Assembly (NCBI GenBank): GCA_932521035.1
Contig: OW051494.1
Coordinates: 1,660,001 to 1,724,000, forward strand
From: Oscheius dolichura
Taxonomy: Eukaryota > Nematoda > Chromadorea > Rhabditida > Rhabditidae
Length of the DNA stretch: 64,000 nucleotides
Reading direction: 5' to 3'
Shown here: positions 21,004 to 32,900 of the stretch, piece by piece
Layout: each line of letters starts with the position of its first letter
How positions within the stretch are numbered: the first letter of the stretch is position 1
Made by a program: the position numbers and the translations under genes
The notes under the pieces: model-generated
Told to the model about the DNA's origin: nothing
Seen by the model: only the letters and a program-made list of their open reading frames with translations
The model's database searches: none

Positions 21004-22259
21004 GACGACTACCAGAGTACAGCGAGAATTACAGATTATCCCGTATTTCCAATACCCGAGAGTAGAAAATAGTGCAGCTATAAAATGTCTAGCCTTATAT
21101 CATACCAGCCAAGTGGAATGCGCCCGTTTCTGCGCCCTCAGAGTGGTAGGATCTCCCGATTTTTGATATTCTACTTGATTTTAGGAAGCTTCCGACGAGG
21201 TCTTCCAAGGCCCTCTTCTAGAGGATATCAGTGAACACGTCTAAACACTGAATATTAAATGCAACACGCTGATAGTCAACAACGGGTTGGTTGGCTGTTT
21301 CGATCTCGCCAAGCTTTACCGCGTCTCTGGTGCTTCGGTCTTCAGGATGGAATATAATTATGACTATGGATATGACAATGGAAACAACATTCCGTTACCA
21401 TTTGATACTATAAGAGAGCTGGCAGATGTGGTCAGTTTTTACAGTTTCTATACCTATACCATTGGAAGTAAAATTTGAACACTTGCCCCGGAAAACTGGA
21501 TCTAAATATTTTCGGATCAACCCGGTAGTTTTTGGGTCTGGGTACTCGGACAGCCCTGATACACGGGTCGCGACTTATATAACGGCCAATATGAAGAATT
21601 TCAGGGATGCCAGATGCTGACAATTGCACAATGCGATGGCCTTCCTTCCAGTTACGAGAAGACCTTATGCCGATTTGAAACTGTCCACATACAGCAGATT
21701 ATGACCGACACTGCACCTTCCGCAGTTCCAGTAATCCAGGTAGTAAATTTCCCTTCATTTATAACAGAAGAAGAAATGATCTCTATTTCAGCTACTGCTC
21801 AACGATACGAAGATTTCTATGAGGTCTTATAGTTGTGACGCAAAGGAGGGTAGCAGTTTTTTGACAGAGGATGACATAAAAGAACTGGACTTGGAAAAAT
21901 ATAGGCTAAACATGGAGTGCGAGGTAATTTTGACAGTTGCAGGAAAAGTTCCATTTAGCTATACGATACCTTCTTCCTCCTTGATGCCCACACAGAGTTC
22001 TACATTCTTATTGTGGAACAGGAACGGAACGAGTTCGGCAGATGTATGGCTCAACCCTCAATTCCGATTACACTCATTATTTCAGTACATTGTTTGCCAC
22101 AAGATTTCGAAAGACCTCGACCAACTGGTAGAATGGTGTCCCGCTAACATACTTGACCGTGATCCCGTGGATGGCTCGGTTCTTTATGAATACTTTCGCG
22201 AGAACCAGGACAATTTTGAAATGGTCAAGGAATACTTCTCCAAGCTTATTGTTGATTAA
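21004..22259 (+). pseudogene. Broken F-box-cluster family gene
   Basis: Exons matching exons 3-8 of the intact gene follow each other in the same order (VECARFCALRVV; LAKLYRVSGAS; PLPFDTIRELAD; LLLNDTKIS; VDGSVLYEYFRENQDNFEMV) and end at TAA 22257-22259. Three defects argue for a pseudogene. The two F-box exons are missing upstream. The exon equivalent to exon 4 has an in-frame TAA at 21242-21244. The exon-7 equivalent lacks a GT donor at the expected place. Homology to the intact copy is strong, so the decay may be recent. Confidence 0.65.
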
Positions 22260-22376
22260 AATCTCCTCCCATTTCCATTCTACCGTCAAAATAAAGGAAC
22301 GTCTATGCCAAAAGAAATGCATATTTTTATAGACAAGAGGAAATTAAAAATGTAACAGAATAAATAGGCGTATCTT

Positions 22377-23247
22377 TTACTTTTCCAAAATGGCAGCGTC
22401 AATACGAAGTCGCTTGATGTTGTTTACATTTGCTTCTTCCATTTGATTGTTGGCAAGCTCCATTCTAAATGTCAACAATAAACATTTTTAAACAAATGTA
22501 AATTGTACCTGTAATTGTTGGTCACCATGGTAACCCAGTTCCTTTCGAGATCCTTCAACTTTAAGCCAGCTTCAGTTTGTTCACGTTTTCGATGAGCATG
22601 AATCTCCATAATCTAAGGCAGTAGATAAGGGAAATATATTGTCTGGCTTGCCTGCTCCTTTGTTTTTCTCAATTCTTCTTCTGCTTCTGTCAGCATCGCT
22701 TCAACTTCTTTATTCTTTGTAATGAATGCTTCTCCAGCGTATTCTCCCATTAGTTCCAAATTAAGCTGTCTAATTACTAGATGCTCGTTTTGAGCTTTAG
22801 CATTTTTAATAGCCTTTCGCCAGGCAACTTTGTCACCAGCTCGCGAAGTTCCCGCAGGACAAGGAAGTTCACATCTGGACATATCTAGCTTTGGCATTTC
22901 CTAAATAAATAATCTAATCAAATATTCAAAAATAATAATAAACCTGTTTCTTAGCAATACGAGCAAATTCCTTGATCATGCAAGGGGTGAGAAAAGAATC
23001 GTAATCCGGAACGGGGAGATGTCTTAGATAGTTCCTCGTAGGACGAAAGATACGACATTCTTGGTCAACTAGCTTCTGTGCAGTTTGTCTGTCGGCTTCG
23101 TTATAGTCAGTATCCAGATAAGGAAGCGCATCAACCAAAATCTGCAAATAATATCAATGAATCTTTTTTTTTCCAAATCATTACCTGCTCGTCAGCAAGT
23201 TGATTGTCTCCAGCTGGTCCGCCAAGAGCTAACATTGCATTTGACAT
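22377..23247 (-). CDS. bcas-2: Pre-mRNA splicing factor SPF27/BCAS2
   Basis: Five exons join in phase: 23247-23185, 23141-22944, 22900-22652, 22612-22509 and 22464-22377, giving 233 aa, close to human BCAS2 (225). BCAS2/SPF27 is a core subunit of the Prp19 (NTC) complex in the spliceosome. Family signatures are LVDALPYLDTDYNEAD, RIFRPTRNYLRHLPVPDY, then NLELMGEYAGEA and ERNWVTMVTNNY, ending in a coiled coil. The start follows a TTTTACAG acceptor by six bases, as at a nematode trans-splice site. It lies about 480 bp downstream of the GEN1-like gene on the same strand, suggesting an operon. Intron 3 starts with GC (CAG|GCAAGC), a rare donor. The symbol is by homology. Confidence 0.88.
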
Positions 23248-23726
23248 TGATATCTGTAAAATAGAATTAGAAAATACATTTGCAATCAATGAAGAGATTA
23301 TTGGTACAAAACCACAAAATGTTCAGCAAAATTTAAAAACAACGTATAAAAATCTTCATTAACTCTATCTCTTGAAACAAACAAATAAAGAATGTGATAC
23401 AATCGTAGGCATGAAATAAAAGTAAAGAAATTTGACCTGCATCTGACAGACCGGATCGTAATACAAAAAGACTACGCGGGATTATAAACACGTAATAAGA
23501 GAAAGTTATCGCAATGAAAACAGTACTGTGAACGGGGATATGAATGAGACAAAAATGAGGCGATAGCATAATTAATGGAATACGGTGAGTAATAGCGGAG
23601 TTAAATATGACCATTTCTACTCATACTAAACCAAGATAACGTTGGTATATTCTATATAGTACAAACAAATCGTAAATAAAGTGAAATAAATATATGATGT
23701 AAACAGTAAAAGCGTAGACAAAACCC

Positions 23727-25574
23727 TCAATCTAGGTATGCAATAGACGATGTTTCGCTTTGCGTCATAGAGTTATTCACTAGTAGCTGTGTGCAAGTTG
23801 AAGAAGACTGAACCTCAACCCTGAAAAGCAGAATATCACGAGCACTAAAAAAATAATAATTGGTGTAATTTGAAACTTCTGGTGTAGTTACAAAATTACC
23901 CGATTCAGATATCCAAAAGGACTAACACCGCCTTTCGTGAACGTTTCCGTGGGGAGTGGTCTCTTGAAGCTGAATTACAAGGAGAAGTTGATTTTTCTTT
24001 TATTCTTTTCTAAAAGAAAGATGATGAAGTTATCTACAGGCCAAACTGACCATGCCATAAGCAGCAGCAGTAGCTTTCAATTTTTCTAAAGCTGCCCACT
24101 CTCGTTGGCTGCATTTACTACGATCTTCTTCGGAACACGCTTCAACTACCACAGATCCTCGACGCCGAGTGTTCGCAAAAAATTCCGGGATATGAGATTG
24201 TTTCTAAAGAAAAGTAAATATAGAAAACCATAACACGTACTCTAAATAGTGATGGCCGTGGAGGAGTGTAGCCTGTAGAATTATGAAGCAGTGTCTAAAA
24301 CAATTCGACGATAAATCTATCATGATGTTATTTTACCGATACTTTTTTCCAGTCCATGGTACCTTTTTGTGGTAACGTGCTTTCTTCTATGTTTTCAATT
24401 CGAGGCACTAGATAGAGACAAGAAGCATCACTGAAAAAATAAACAACCATTTTATCGAATACCATTCGTACATGTACATATCCGTATTTGGGAATCCGTG
24501 TGGTAATTGAACATTCGAGTTCTTTAGTTTTACTTTTCTGTCGGAATCTGTTGGACGGGAGGGCAATTCTCCTCTGATATAACCACTAAAAATTAATATC
24601 ACGATATTAAAAAAATTTAACTGACGCAAAACGATCGAGGACAGATATTGGATGGTCATCATCATGAAATGCGAATTCGGACAAAATTTCTAATGCTGAT
24701 ATTATCCCAACTCTCTCCAATCCACCTTCAACGTAGTCACATCCTAATAGCATAGCTAGAGCTATTAGGCGATTTCTATTCAGATCTAAATTCATTTTGC
24801 TTAAACGTTTGCGGCGAAAAGTACTCAAAGATTCCAGTTTTTCCATTGACAAATGTTGAGCGGACAGTTCAGACTGATTAAAATCAAACTACAAGTAAAA
24901 ATATATAAAATAAGAGCACAACGACCTTACTTTGTACATGTGCTTGCCACCAAATAAAAAATAATCCATATCCGACGTAATACAGCCATCGGATATCTTG
25001 GCATCTTCTAGTTGTGCGCATTGAGCGTCTCCATCGGCTCCACCTTCAACAAAACATATACCCATAGCTGTGAGCAATTCCTCAAAAAAGAATTATATAT
25101 TCTACTATTATAAGAATTTACCTTGACCAGATTAACGCGTAGTGTGAGATCCTGATACACTGTATTATTCCACCCGTTATTACCACCACGTCTTGTTCTT
25201 TTCTTTTGCAGAATCTTCACACCAGGTTCAGATAAGATATGCTAACAAATAAAAGTATGCTTTGAGCTGATTAGAGCTTCTTACCTGATCAAGGATTGTT
25301 GGTATTTTATCGAAAACAACAAAAGGCTCTATATTATTTTGACGGAGAGAAATGCATCTTTTGTAAAATGTTATAAGAAATCCATGTTTTGTATTTTTTA
25401 ATCCTTTAATATTGGGAGATTCTAACATCCACGAGTGCCCATCTAAATATAGCATTGAAATGAGAGAAAAAAACACAAAAACTAACCAATTGTCAACGTT
25501 TTTCCTTGAAGTTCAGTTACATCAACCTTTTGAGCGTATTTAGACATATGTTCCCAGAAACCAGGAACACCCAT
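23727..25574 (-). CDS. gen-1: XPG/FEN family nuclease, GEN1-like (Holliday junction resolvase)
   Basis: First exons: 25574-25487, 25442-25285, 25241-25122, 25080-24931 and 24888-24622, then several short exons to TGA at 23727. The N-nuclease domain starts MGVPGFWEHMSKYAQ with the metal-binding Asp in TIDGHSW. The I domain follows after about 90 residues (GADGDAQCAQLE, CITSDMDYFLFGGKHMY), then the helix-hairpin-helix region LAMLLGCDYVEGGLERVG. The short N-I spacing fits GEN1/FEN1/EXO1, not XPG. In the I domain the usual EAEA pair reads DGDA, which keeps two acidic residues. It would cut branched DNA in repair. The C-terminal half is divergent. It is divergent from stt-3, whose start is about 490 bp away. 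The symbol follows C. elegans gen-1. Confidence 0.82.
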
Positions 25575-26063
25575 TCTTGCTTGTCGTTACCTCATGGGGC
25601 GTTCTGCAATAGAGTGGGTTACTGACATTTGTAAGAGTACAAAATACGAGAATGTGGAAGCAAAGCGAGAGCAAAAGTCGGAAAAAGACAGGGCATAGTA
25701 TTTCGGGCGGAGCTTGTCGCCATTATTTTTTGTCGGCGAATTTCAAATTTCTGGGTCTCGGTGCGAAGGACGCGGGTCTTATGGCGTCCCCTTTGCCAAC
25801 TTGGATTCTCTGTTGACGTCGTACTAGTTTTACTTGATTTTTTCTAGAACTAGTGCTTGTATTGTGGACTGTGAACTGCTCATTGTAACATTGTGTTGTG
25901 ATTTGGCTTATAGTACATCACTCTTACGTGTTTCTATAAGAATTCAATCTTGTTCAAACAAAATACCAAATTAAACAGAATGTTACGATTATTTGATTCT
26001 GTATCAACTTTTCTTCTTCCTTCTAACTGTATTGTTACTATTATATTTTATATTTTCAGGGTA
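25575..26063. promoter_or_regulatory. Shared divergent promoter region, gen-1/stt-3
   Basis: This 489-bp gap separates two head-to-head start codons. On the plus side it ends with TATTTTCAGGGTA before the stt-3 ATG, a trans-splice-like acceptor, so the true transcription start lies upstream in an outron. No TATA box was singled out. Confidence 0.5.
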
Positions 26064-28904
26064 ATGGCGGGACTGCGAGGAAACTCGCTTGGTTACACGA
26101 CACTCCTCACGTTTGCCATCCTATCAGTAGCATGGTTTGTCGGATTCGCCTCTCGTCTCTTTGCCATCATTCGATTTGAGTCTATTATCCACGAGTTCGA
26201 TCCATGGTATGTTTCTCGACTGCGATTTCAATATATCTGTCGATAGGTTCAATTACCGTGCTACAGCCCATATGGTAGAACATGGCTTCTATAAATTCCT
26301 CAATTGGTTTGATGAGCGAGCATGGTATCCTCTAGGAAGAATTGTTGGAGGAACAGTATGAGCTCTGCTTTACTGCATATACGTTCTTCTTTAGGTTTAT
26401 CCCGGTCTTATGGTTACATCCGGTCTGATTCACTGGGTATTGGATGCTATCAATTTCCATGTTCACATTCGGGACATTTGCGTATTTTTGGCTCCTACAT
26501 TCTCTGGTCTTACTGCTATTGCCACGTATTTCCTTACCAAGGAACTGTGGAGCACGGGCGCCGGACTCTTTGCTGCTTGCTTTATTGCAATCACTCCTGG
26601 ATATACTAGTCGTTCCGTAGCCGGATCTTATGATAATGAAGGTATTGCGATCTTTGCCCTTCAGGTTAGTGTTGGCATTGTTATTTTCTTAGTGAAGATT
26701 TTAGTTCACATATTTCCTATGGATCAAATCCGTGAAGACTGGATCCGTTATGTGGGCCTCGTTCGCCGCCGTTTCATATTTCTATATGGTTTCCGCTTGG
26801 GGAGGATACGTCTTCATCATTAACTTGATCCCCCTCCACGTTGTTGCTTTAATCATTATTGGTAAGCTGGTGTCGCGAAGTTTGAATTGTGGAAATACTT
26901 ATAGGCCGTTATTCTTCTCGACTGTTTGTTGCATACACTACGTTCTACACATTGGCTACCATTCTCTCCATGCAAATTCCATTTGTCGGATTCCAACCCG
27001 TAAGAACGTCTGAGCACATGCCCGCCTTTGGAGTTTTCGGTTTACTTCAGGTTAAACATTCTACAGCTCTTTCAGCGAATTATTCTAGATTGTCGCTGTT
27101 ATGCAGTATGCTCGACCCAGAATTACTCGCCAACAGTTTATGTCACTATTTGTTGGAGGACTTTCTGTTGCTGGAGTTTTGGCTGTTGTTGTCTATCTTG
27201 GTCTGGTTTGGGGAGGTCCGAACTTCATTTTATTCAAAACTATTATCCGTTTTAGGTTATGTTGCGCCATTCTCAGGACGTTTCTATTCTCTCTGGGATA
27301 CTGGATACGCCAAAATTCATATTCCTATCATTGCCTCCGTATCTGAACATCAGCCGACTACATGGGTCTCATTCTTCTTCGATCTTCACATCACCGCTGC
27401 TATTTTCCCTGTCGGACTGTGGTATTGTATCAAGAAAGTCAATGACGAACGCGTATTCAGTAGGCATCATATTTTATATGTTTAAAATTATGTTTTCAGT
27501 TATTCTTTACGCCGTATCCGCTGTTTACTTTGCTGGAGTGATGGTCCGTCTTATGCTTACTCTCACTCCTGCTGTATGCGTTCTTGCAGGAATAGCTTTT
27601 TCAATTACGTTTGAAAAGTAACATTGTGCTAAATATCTCTTTCATTTGATTGTTCAGGTTCCTCAAGGATGATGATAGCAGCCAGAGATCCGAAGATAAA
27701 CAATTATTCGATAAACCAGGAAAGAAACCTGCTAAGGTAGCTTCAGAGGGTGTTGTGAGTGTTTTGCGTTTTGCATGACATGTCCTTTGTCCGTACTGAT
27801 GTTTTTCTTTACCCGTAGTTCCATTATCGTGAGCTAATTTTTTACTTATAGCCTGCAGCTGATGCTGACCGCCGTGAAACTGGAATCAACAGTAATGCCA
27901 AGACCGTAACTTCCGTAGTAATGATGCTCTTCCTCCTAATGTTTGTCGTCCACTGCACCTACGTAACGAGCAATGCCTATTCCCATCCTTCTGTTGTGCT
28001 TCAAAGTTCTACATCTAACGGGTATTCAAAAATCTTCATGATCGCGTAATTACTATTTTTAGTGATCGTATTATTATGGATGACTTCCGCGAGGCCTATC
28101 ACTGGCTACGCGAAAACACTCCCGATGATGCTAGAATTATGTCCTGGTGGGATTATGGATACCAAATCGCTGGAATGGCCAATAGAACCACTTTAGTCGA
28201 TAACAATACCTGGAATAATTCCCATATTGCATTAGTTCGTATTCTTTATTAGCTGTTACTAACATAGTTTAGGTCGGAAAGGCTATGTCTTCTAATGAAC
28301 CCGCAGCTTATGAAATCATGCGTGATCTTGATGTCGACTACATTCTTGTTATTTTTGGAGGAGTCATAGGATATTCTGGAGATGATATCAACAAGTTCTT
28401 GTGGATGGTTAGAATTGCCGAAGGAGAGCATCCTAAAGATATCAAGGTTTGTTTTCTTTGTTGTTTCAGTTTTGTTCTGTTTGTAGGAGTCAAATTATTT
28501 CACGGATACCGGTGAATACAGTACTGGAGCACAAGCTTCTGAAATTATGCTCAACTGTCTTATGTACAAAATGAGCTACTATCGCTTCGGAGAGACTCGC
28601 ACTAGCTACAATCATCCTCCTGGTTTTGATAGAACAAGAGGATACGTTATCGGCAGAAAAGAGATCACTTTGGACTACATTGAAGAAGCATACACTACAG
28701 AAAATTGGCTTGTCCGCATCTACAAGGTTTTTATTTCCTACATTGCATTTCTAAAATGTTTTTCAGCTCAAAGATTTGCCAAACAGGCCTGCAATCAAAG
28801 CAAAGGACAGACAAATTGCCGCCTCGAAGAAGGTTTCTGGTACAAGCAAGAGCGGTAGTGCGAAGCGTGGAGTACTTCGAAAGCCGACGGCCGTAAAAGC
28901 TTAA
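26064..28904 (+). CDS. stt-3: Oligosaccharyltransferase catalytic subunit STT3
   Basis: A multi-exon gene; the first exons are 26064-26206, 26247-26355 and 26395-26664, and the stop is TAA 28902-28904. STT3 transfers lipid-linked glycan to Asn in N-X-S/T sequons in the ER lumen. The N-terminal part has the first catalytic loop ([15 protein letters not shown]) and many membrane segments (for example [21 protein letters not shown]). The SVSEHQP motif follows near 27330. The C-terminal globular domain has [17 protein letters not shown] and [15 protein letters not shown], the sequon-binding region. The tail is basic and Ser/Lys-rich. Introns are short. The ATG follows TTTTCAG by four bases, as at a trans-splice site. 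Almost every block matches the family. Confidence 0.93.
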
Positions 28905-29976
28905 TCATTGTTCCTTTTCAAGTTTGTCTTTATTTCCTCCAATCTTAGGTATTGTACTTACTATTTATTATCGTTTTTTGTCCCTTCTTTTTTCGGGTTG
29001 CCCGTTCTCCTTTTTTCTGGTCCATATATATGGTTTAGTTTTACGTTGGCAATTCACTGCTCTGAAATGATCGACGTCTGTTGTGTCTTGTAATTTTATT
29101 TAATAATTTATTGTTGTCTTGTTTTCCATAAAAATATTAAATTCATTCAGACTCAAATATTTATGTTTGCATGCGCAACTCTCTGGTAGCTCCTTGAAAC
29201 CGTTTGAACAAACTACTCTTCGACTCGAACATATTCGTGGTATTGATCGTCGGGTCATTTCACGACTGTTGTTCACCCCAAAAAATAATGCACACTTGTT
29301 TGCGTTTATCACATTGTGTGTAATGTCGCTCTTAACACACTGCTGCCTCTTCGTCCAGGCAATCCATTTTACCAGATCTTTCTTCAAAGAAAACCGAATT
29401 CCCATATTTACGGCCTTTATTTATTGATAAACTGCCGTTATCGTTCATCTCAATCGCAAGGTCAACTGGGTGGGTAGTCGATCTTCTTTTTTATCATAGC
29501 TTTTGCTTTTGATAAAGTCTTTTTATCAAATGATTCCTGCTCATTCCGCTATCATTCCATTTGAAAAAAAAATTAATTAAAAAGAAGCGTAGTCTGTTTT
29601 CTTGGTTTCGGTTGTGTTATCTTGATAGTAACAGACGAATTGTTGCCAACAGGCTATCTCCGGCCTCAAATGGCATTTTTGCTGCTTGCTTGGAATTTTC
29701 TTCTCATTTATTGCTAAAAATATGAAAAAACGAGATAAAACAGTAGTGAAAAAGTATTTTCTTCAAAAGAAGCAGTATTATTTCTTCTTTCTGAAGATTG
29801 CATGCCTCAGCTGCTCCGAAAAATGAATCAGACCTCATTCATTGTCAATGCATTCACAACAAAATATAATCGTCGCTCACGTTCCCAACGATTTTTACAG
29901 TCCTATATTTGTTTTTCGTTTCTGTCTCTCTCACTCTCGCCTAATAATCCTCTAAATTTGTCAGGCTGCAAAAAGA
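28905..29976. other. Intergenic between stt-3 and extended synaptotagmin
   Basis: No exon is supported. Overlapping open frames on both strands near 29100-29430 look spurious. The right end precedes the first synaptotagmin exon through a TTTGTCAG acceptor (ending about 29964), which could be a trans-splice site. Confidence 0.4.
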
Positions 29977-32900
29977 ATGAAGCCAGCGGCGCCTCCAGCA
30001 ACAACACAAGTCCGTTCCGGTGAGTTTTAATTTGTTTCTCTATGTTTAGTTTCCAAAATGCTTGAATATTTTGAGCTGTAGATTGTGAACAACCGAAAAT
30101 ATTGACTTATGCTCATAATTTTACAACAAAGCAGATGTTATGTAGCAATTGCATTGACGAAACAATAGGATAATTACTTTAGAAGCATAAAATACACAAT
30201 TTGATGAAAAAGCGAAGGAAAGAAACGAAAATAAGCCGAATGAGGGAGGACATCAAGAGGGGGGACAATGCTTTCGAGAAATTCTCGCACGGCGTTTAGC
30301 TTCGCAGGGGGTCGCTTTTTTTATTGGAAGCGAGCTCACCTCTCTGCCCTCCTCTATTTTTCAACGTCGATTCCCCTCTGCCTATTTTTTTATGTAGCCA
30401 TTCAGGTATAGTCTTTTTTCGATTTTAGACAAAAATTTCCAAACAAGGACATAATTTGATAGTCAACAAGCTTTGTAGTGGATTAGACAAAAAACATGAA
30501 GCCAAATGGGGGCGTTATCTATATCGACTCCTCTATAAGAAGAGGTATTCGAAAACTCCGCCCTGCCAAAACACTTTACTTCTCAAGCAGCTATTAGCCT
30601 AATTGTGATGCTTTCCACGTAATTCTCTATACTTTTCTTCTTTTTTCATGATATTCTCTCAAAATATGCGAAGAGCATCGCCTCGTTCGGATGAAAATAA
30701 CCAGATTCAGCTTTTCAAAACCACCAAAATGGAATCTCTTCTCATTTTTGGATTGAAAAGTACAGAAAATAAGAATGTTTCACTTGTTTTGATTTGAAAA
30801 ATAGTCAGTCATCGAATTTTATAGAAAAAACGGTCGTAAATGTATCTAGAAATGCTTTTTGATGTGTTACTATTTAAATATTCCAAAAATAAGATAATTG
30901 AGGCTATTTTTGTGTTTCAAAGCATGGAAAAGGAGAATATTCTTTTCCGGAAGAGAACAATACATTTCGAACTGACCACAAACCACAAATTCGAGAAATC
31001 TAGACAGATAAGGTTCCCAAACAAGATGTGAACTTGTTTACTCAAGTCGGGCAAGGTGTGAACATACAAAGTGAGAGAGCGAATGAACAATGCCAACTCA
31101 TCTTTTGTGTGGAGGGTAACAAAATTGAATTTTTTCCATGTTTTTTTTTTCTCGAAAAAAAGAATTCAATCATCTTCCGCCCTCGTTCAGCAGTATTGCA
31201 AAACTAATGATCATCATGTTTTTCATCTCAGGCACCGCCACGAACGAGATGGCCTTATCGTCATACATCATTCCCGTAGCTGGGAGTGTTATTGTCTCGT
31301 GTTTGGCATTCTTCTTGGGAAAATTCAACTATTCTATACTATGGCTTGGTATTATTGTTATTTTAAATATTGCCAGGAGTTATCTATGGAAGAAACGCGA
31401 GACAAGGTGAGTGAAAAATTAGAACAGATTGCTTTTCTTATTTTTATATTGATAAAATGTTATTTTTGCTAAAATTCGTTTATTATTCAGGTGCACGTTA
31501 TTTTGTACATGAATCACTGCCAAAATGTCATTTAAGGATATTATAAAAAGGAAAATTGAATTAATACGATCAAAATTAGAAATATAGAAGAAAAGAACAA
31601 GAAATCAGTATATTACAGGTTATTATCGTTACGAACGATGGGAACAAAAGAACGAGAAGTCATCATGGCTCAGTTGCAAGATCTGCCAGCTTGGGTACAA
31701 TTTCCCGATACGGAAAGAGTTGAATGGATTAATAAGGTAGGCTATAGGCCCAAAAATATGAAGTAAGCACGTTTAGCCATTTTTTGGATGTTCCCTTCTT
31801 TTCTAAAATTCCCTCCCAAAAATCAATTAGGACGATAAATATGGGGTTCAAGAGTTCACAGCCATTTTTCGTAGGACATCTGGAATCTATCGGACTCAGC
31901 CAGGTCTCCATTGGGTGGAAAGCCAGGCCGCTCCACTTTAAAATAAAGTTCTGATTTTGAGAGGGGGAAAACCCTAGAAGGTCTAGGCTGGAATCCGGAC
32001 AGTTCGCGCCCCCCGCACCCGTAAAATCTCGGCAGGAATAGATGCTTGAAGGTTTGATGGCTTTGCGGCCGTTTTTCATAAAAATTCACGTCCTGCCGAG
32101 ATCTTACGGGCGCAGGCACGCTCCTTTGCACCAGAAGGAACTGCTCCTATTCCATTCTCCCCATTTTTTCTATAAAACATAAAATGTTCAAGGAAAATGA
32201 AACCATCCCTTTTCCAGGTCATCCTCCAGCTGTGGCCCTATATCGGCGAGTATGCGAAGGTCTTCATGGCGGATTTCATCATTCCCCAGGTCAAGGTGAG
32301 TCCTCAGCCCCTTCTCCACCACTTTCCCCTCTCCATTCAGGCTCAAATGCCGGGAATGTTTAAAAATTTCAAGTTTACCAAGATGGACATGGGTGATATT
32401 CCATGCCGGGTAGGTGGCATCAAAGTCTACACCCACAATGTGGGAAGGGATCGGATAATAGTCGACATGGACGTGGCTTATGCCGGCGACGCGGACTTCT
32501 CCGTCTCGTGTTGTGGCTTCAGCGGCGGAATGAACAGTATCGTCTTTTCGGGAAAGCTTCGCTGCGTCTTGAAGCCACTCCTACCGTATCCTCCAATGGT
32601 TGGAGGAGTCTCCGGCTCATTTCTTGAAATGCCGGTCAGTTTCTATATTCTTAACCTTTTTTAAACTGGAAGAGGCCCATTTTCATAGAATTGGGCTACT
32701 GTAATCGAGGAACTATCATTCCCCTTTTTTGGCTGCTGTAGTCATCCAGCTGCGCCTGCCCGCGCGGAAGTAAAACATCGCGGGTTCAACCCCCGCTGAG
32801 TGAAAAACATTTTTTCTTTTTTCCTTTTCACAACAAAGGCTAAAAATTGTTCCCCACCATCGAATAGACCCATTTCAATGGTCAAAAATTCAGAAAATTG

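Noticed and set aside
29100-29430. Overlapping 100-codon frames on both strands
   Set aside because: No splice partners, domain or expression signal; mirror-image open frames are likely chance.
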